Shown: in pieces, positions 63,293 to 64,000 of the stretch
How positions within the stretch are numbered: position 1 is the stretch's first letter
Layout: each line of letters opens with the position of its first letter
Source of the DNA: Polaribacter gangjinensis
GTDB taxonomy: Bacteria > Bacteroidota > Bacteroidia > Flavobacteriales > Flavobacteriaceae
Assembly (NCBI RefSeq): GCF_038024125.1
Contig: NZ_CP150662.1
Span: 2,373,501-2,437,500, forward strand
DNA length: 64,000 nt
Direction of reading: 5' to 3'
The notes under the pieces: generated by a model
What the model saw: the letters and a program-made list of their open reading frames with translations, nothing else
Databases searched by the model: none
What the model was told of the DNA's origin: nothing
Translations under genes and position numbers: made by a program

Positions 63293-63493
63293 ATGAAGTG
63301 CTTAGTTTGTGATAATCAAAATATATTAGAATCCATAGAAAACAAAAAATACGTTTTTAAAATGTTTCCTTTTAGCTCTGGATTAAAATGTTCTTGTTGC
63401 GATACTAAATACGATATTTTATTTCTTTTAGCTACGCCTCACAAAATAAATTATGTGATTACAAAGAGATCACCTTTGGTATATTCAAATTAG
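63293..63493 (+). CDS. Tiny zinc-ribbon-like protein, copy 3
   Basis: A 66-residue frame starting MKCLVCDNQN. Cysteines C3, C6, C33 and C36 fall at exactly the positions seen in copies 1 and 2, with an extra C35 (CSCC). Outside the cysteines similarity is low (shared K18, K23), so it is a diverged member. The tail contains a short hydrophobic stretch, YDILFLLATPHKINYVI. A -7-like TACTTTTG lies 50 bases upstream. No known family recognised. Confidence 0.65.
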   Translation: MKCLVCDNQNILESIENKKYVFKMFPFSSGLKCSCCDTKYDILFLLATPHKINYVITKRSPLVYSN

Positions 63494-63566
63494 TAGTTAC
63501 GTATTTATAATATTTTAAATTTTATTTCAAGTTTCCCCAAAACGATTAACAAGTATTTCATAAATT

Positions 63567-63650
63567 TTTTTTTAGGGGTGTGACTTTAAGTGTATAATTC
63601 CCCCACGAGTTTAAAACAAGTGATTACCTTAAAGTCACCATCTAAAAAAA
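63567..63650 (+). ncRNA. Long imperfect hairpin, possible structured leader or small RNA
   Basis: TTTTTTTAG (63567-63575) pairs with CTAAAAAAA (63642-63650), and TGACTTTAAG (63581-63590) with CTTAAAGTCA (63628-63637); a small internal loop separates the two helices. The apical loop holds the GC-rich CCCCCACGAG. Stable structure in otherwise structureless AT-rich DNA; class not recognised. Confidence 0.5.
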
Positions 63651-63688
63651 TAAAATCAGTAGACGGGTATTAAACGTAAAATATTTTC

Positions 63689-63733
63689 AAAAAAAACACT
63701 CTCTGAATGTAACGTTAGAAGGTGTTTTTTTTT
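63689..63733 (+). terminator. Terminator-like hairpin ahead of the last gene
   Basis: AAAAAAAACAC (63689-63699) pairs with GTGTTTTTTTT (63722-63732) with T continuing. It lies 73 bases before the ATG at 63806, so it either ends a small RNA from about 63500 on or acts as an attenuator for the downstream gene. Confidence 0.6.
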
Positions 63734-63805
63734 GTGAAAAAACAAATTAAAACAATTTCAACAATTAAAAATTATCAATTAAAAACTCTATTTAAACAAC
63801 AACAA

Positions 63806-64000
63806 ATGAAACAAGTATTTACTTTATTATTAGTCTTATCATCATTAATGATTTATTCTCAAGAAAACAATGCAAATGATGAAATTCTGTATCCTCCAGT
63901 TGGATTTGAGCATCCTTCACACTTTGATGTAACAGTTAAAGTTGTTAACTGTAAAGGAACTCCTACTGTATTGGTAACTACATTTAATGAAAATCATGAT
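63806..64000 (+). CDS. Secreted protein, N-terminal part
   Basis: ATG at 63806; 65 codons are visible and the frame is open to the window edge. Residues 1-18 form a signal peptide (KQVFTLLLVLSSLMIYSQ). The mature start is acidic and polar (ENNANDEILYPPVGFEHPS), then a beta-like stretch FDVTVKVVNCKGTPTVLVTTF. No family recognised from the visible part. Preceded by two strong RNA hairpins, so its expression may be controlled at transcription elongation. Confidence 0.7.
   Translation, partial: MKQVFTLLLVLSSLMIYSQENNANDEILYPPVGFEHPSHFDVTVKVVNCKGTPTVLVTTFNENHD

Noticed and set aside
55017..63800. Integrated phage or transposon
   Set aside because: No integrase, transposase, phage structural gene, target-site duplication or tRNA attachment site was seen, despite the AT-rich sequence and repeats.

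Overview
The window is a stretch of chromosome from a low-GC member of the Bacteroidota, almost certainly a (probably marine) Flavobacteriaceae. Evidence: an intact sprA (type IX secretion / gliding translocon), a TonB-dependent sugar receptor with a carboxypeptidase-regulatory-like N-terminal plug, a fused DAHP synthase-chorismate mutase, DUF3857 proteins, absence of clear Shine-Dalgarno sites, and promoters of the Bacteroidota form TTG-N(17-23)-TAnnTTTG seen many times. No rRNA, tRNA, insertion sequence, phage gene or CRISPR array was recognised.

Layout. 1-3.3 kb: end of a TolC-like efflux protein, tsaB, an MscS channel, a DUF1304 membrane protein and a small secreted YwqK-like protein behind a phased 11-bp repeat array. 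3.6-15.2 kb (minus): housekeeping and secretion operon maeB-ruvA-sprA-gcvH-vanZ-like-tonB. 15.2-23.2 kb: a compact sucrose-type utilisation locus (TonB-dependent receptor, MFS sugar transporter, PfkB fructokinase, GH13_18 phosphorylase) facing a LacI-type regulator, with two palindromic operators between them. 23.2-24.1 kb: queG. 24.2-28.3 kb: Leloir operon gntR-galM-galK-galT. 28.5-32.7 kb: pheA-aminotransferase-tyrA-DAHPS/CM operon preceded by a classical transcription attenuator whose leader peptide carries four Phe-Tyr pairs. 32.7-36.6 kb: rsgA, dtd, tatD, tcdA, a YceI lipoprotein and a 27-residue CDGSH protein. 36.6-40.6 kb: two DUF3857/transglutaminase-fold proteins, the second lacking the catalytic Cys. 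40.6-44 kb: Lrp/AsnC regulator, methionine gamma-lyase-like enzyme and NhaC-family carrier. 44.1-48.6 kb: two SGNH hydrolases plus an MBOAT acyltransferase (surface glycan O-acetylation). 48.6-55 kb: Cu/Zn SOD, cytochrome P450, small membrane protein, putative porin, rnhB, nucleoid-associated protein.

55-64 kb is the least ordinary part. A 760-bp non-coding stretch with 11-bp phased and 33-bp tandem repeats precedes a three-gene signalling operon: FIST sensor protein, a 1197-residue hybrid histidine kinase (PAS-PAS-GAF-PAS-HisKA-HATPase-REC-HPt) and a LytTR response regulator. Downstream lie about 2.5 kb of very AT-rich DNA holding three tiny proteins that share the exact cysteine spacing C3-C6-C33-C36 (a micro zinc-ribbon family), one unrelated small ORF, a perfect 21-bp inverted repeat and strong RNA hairpins ahead of a secreted protein that runs off the end.

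All functional calls are from reading motifs and gene order by eye; no search or folding program was run.
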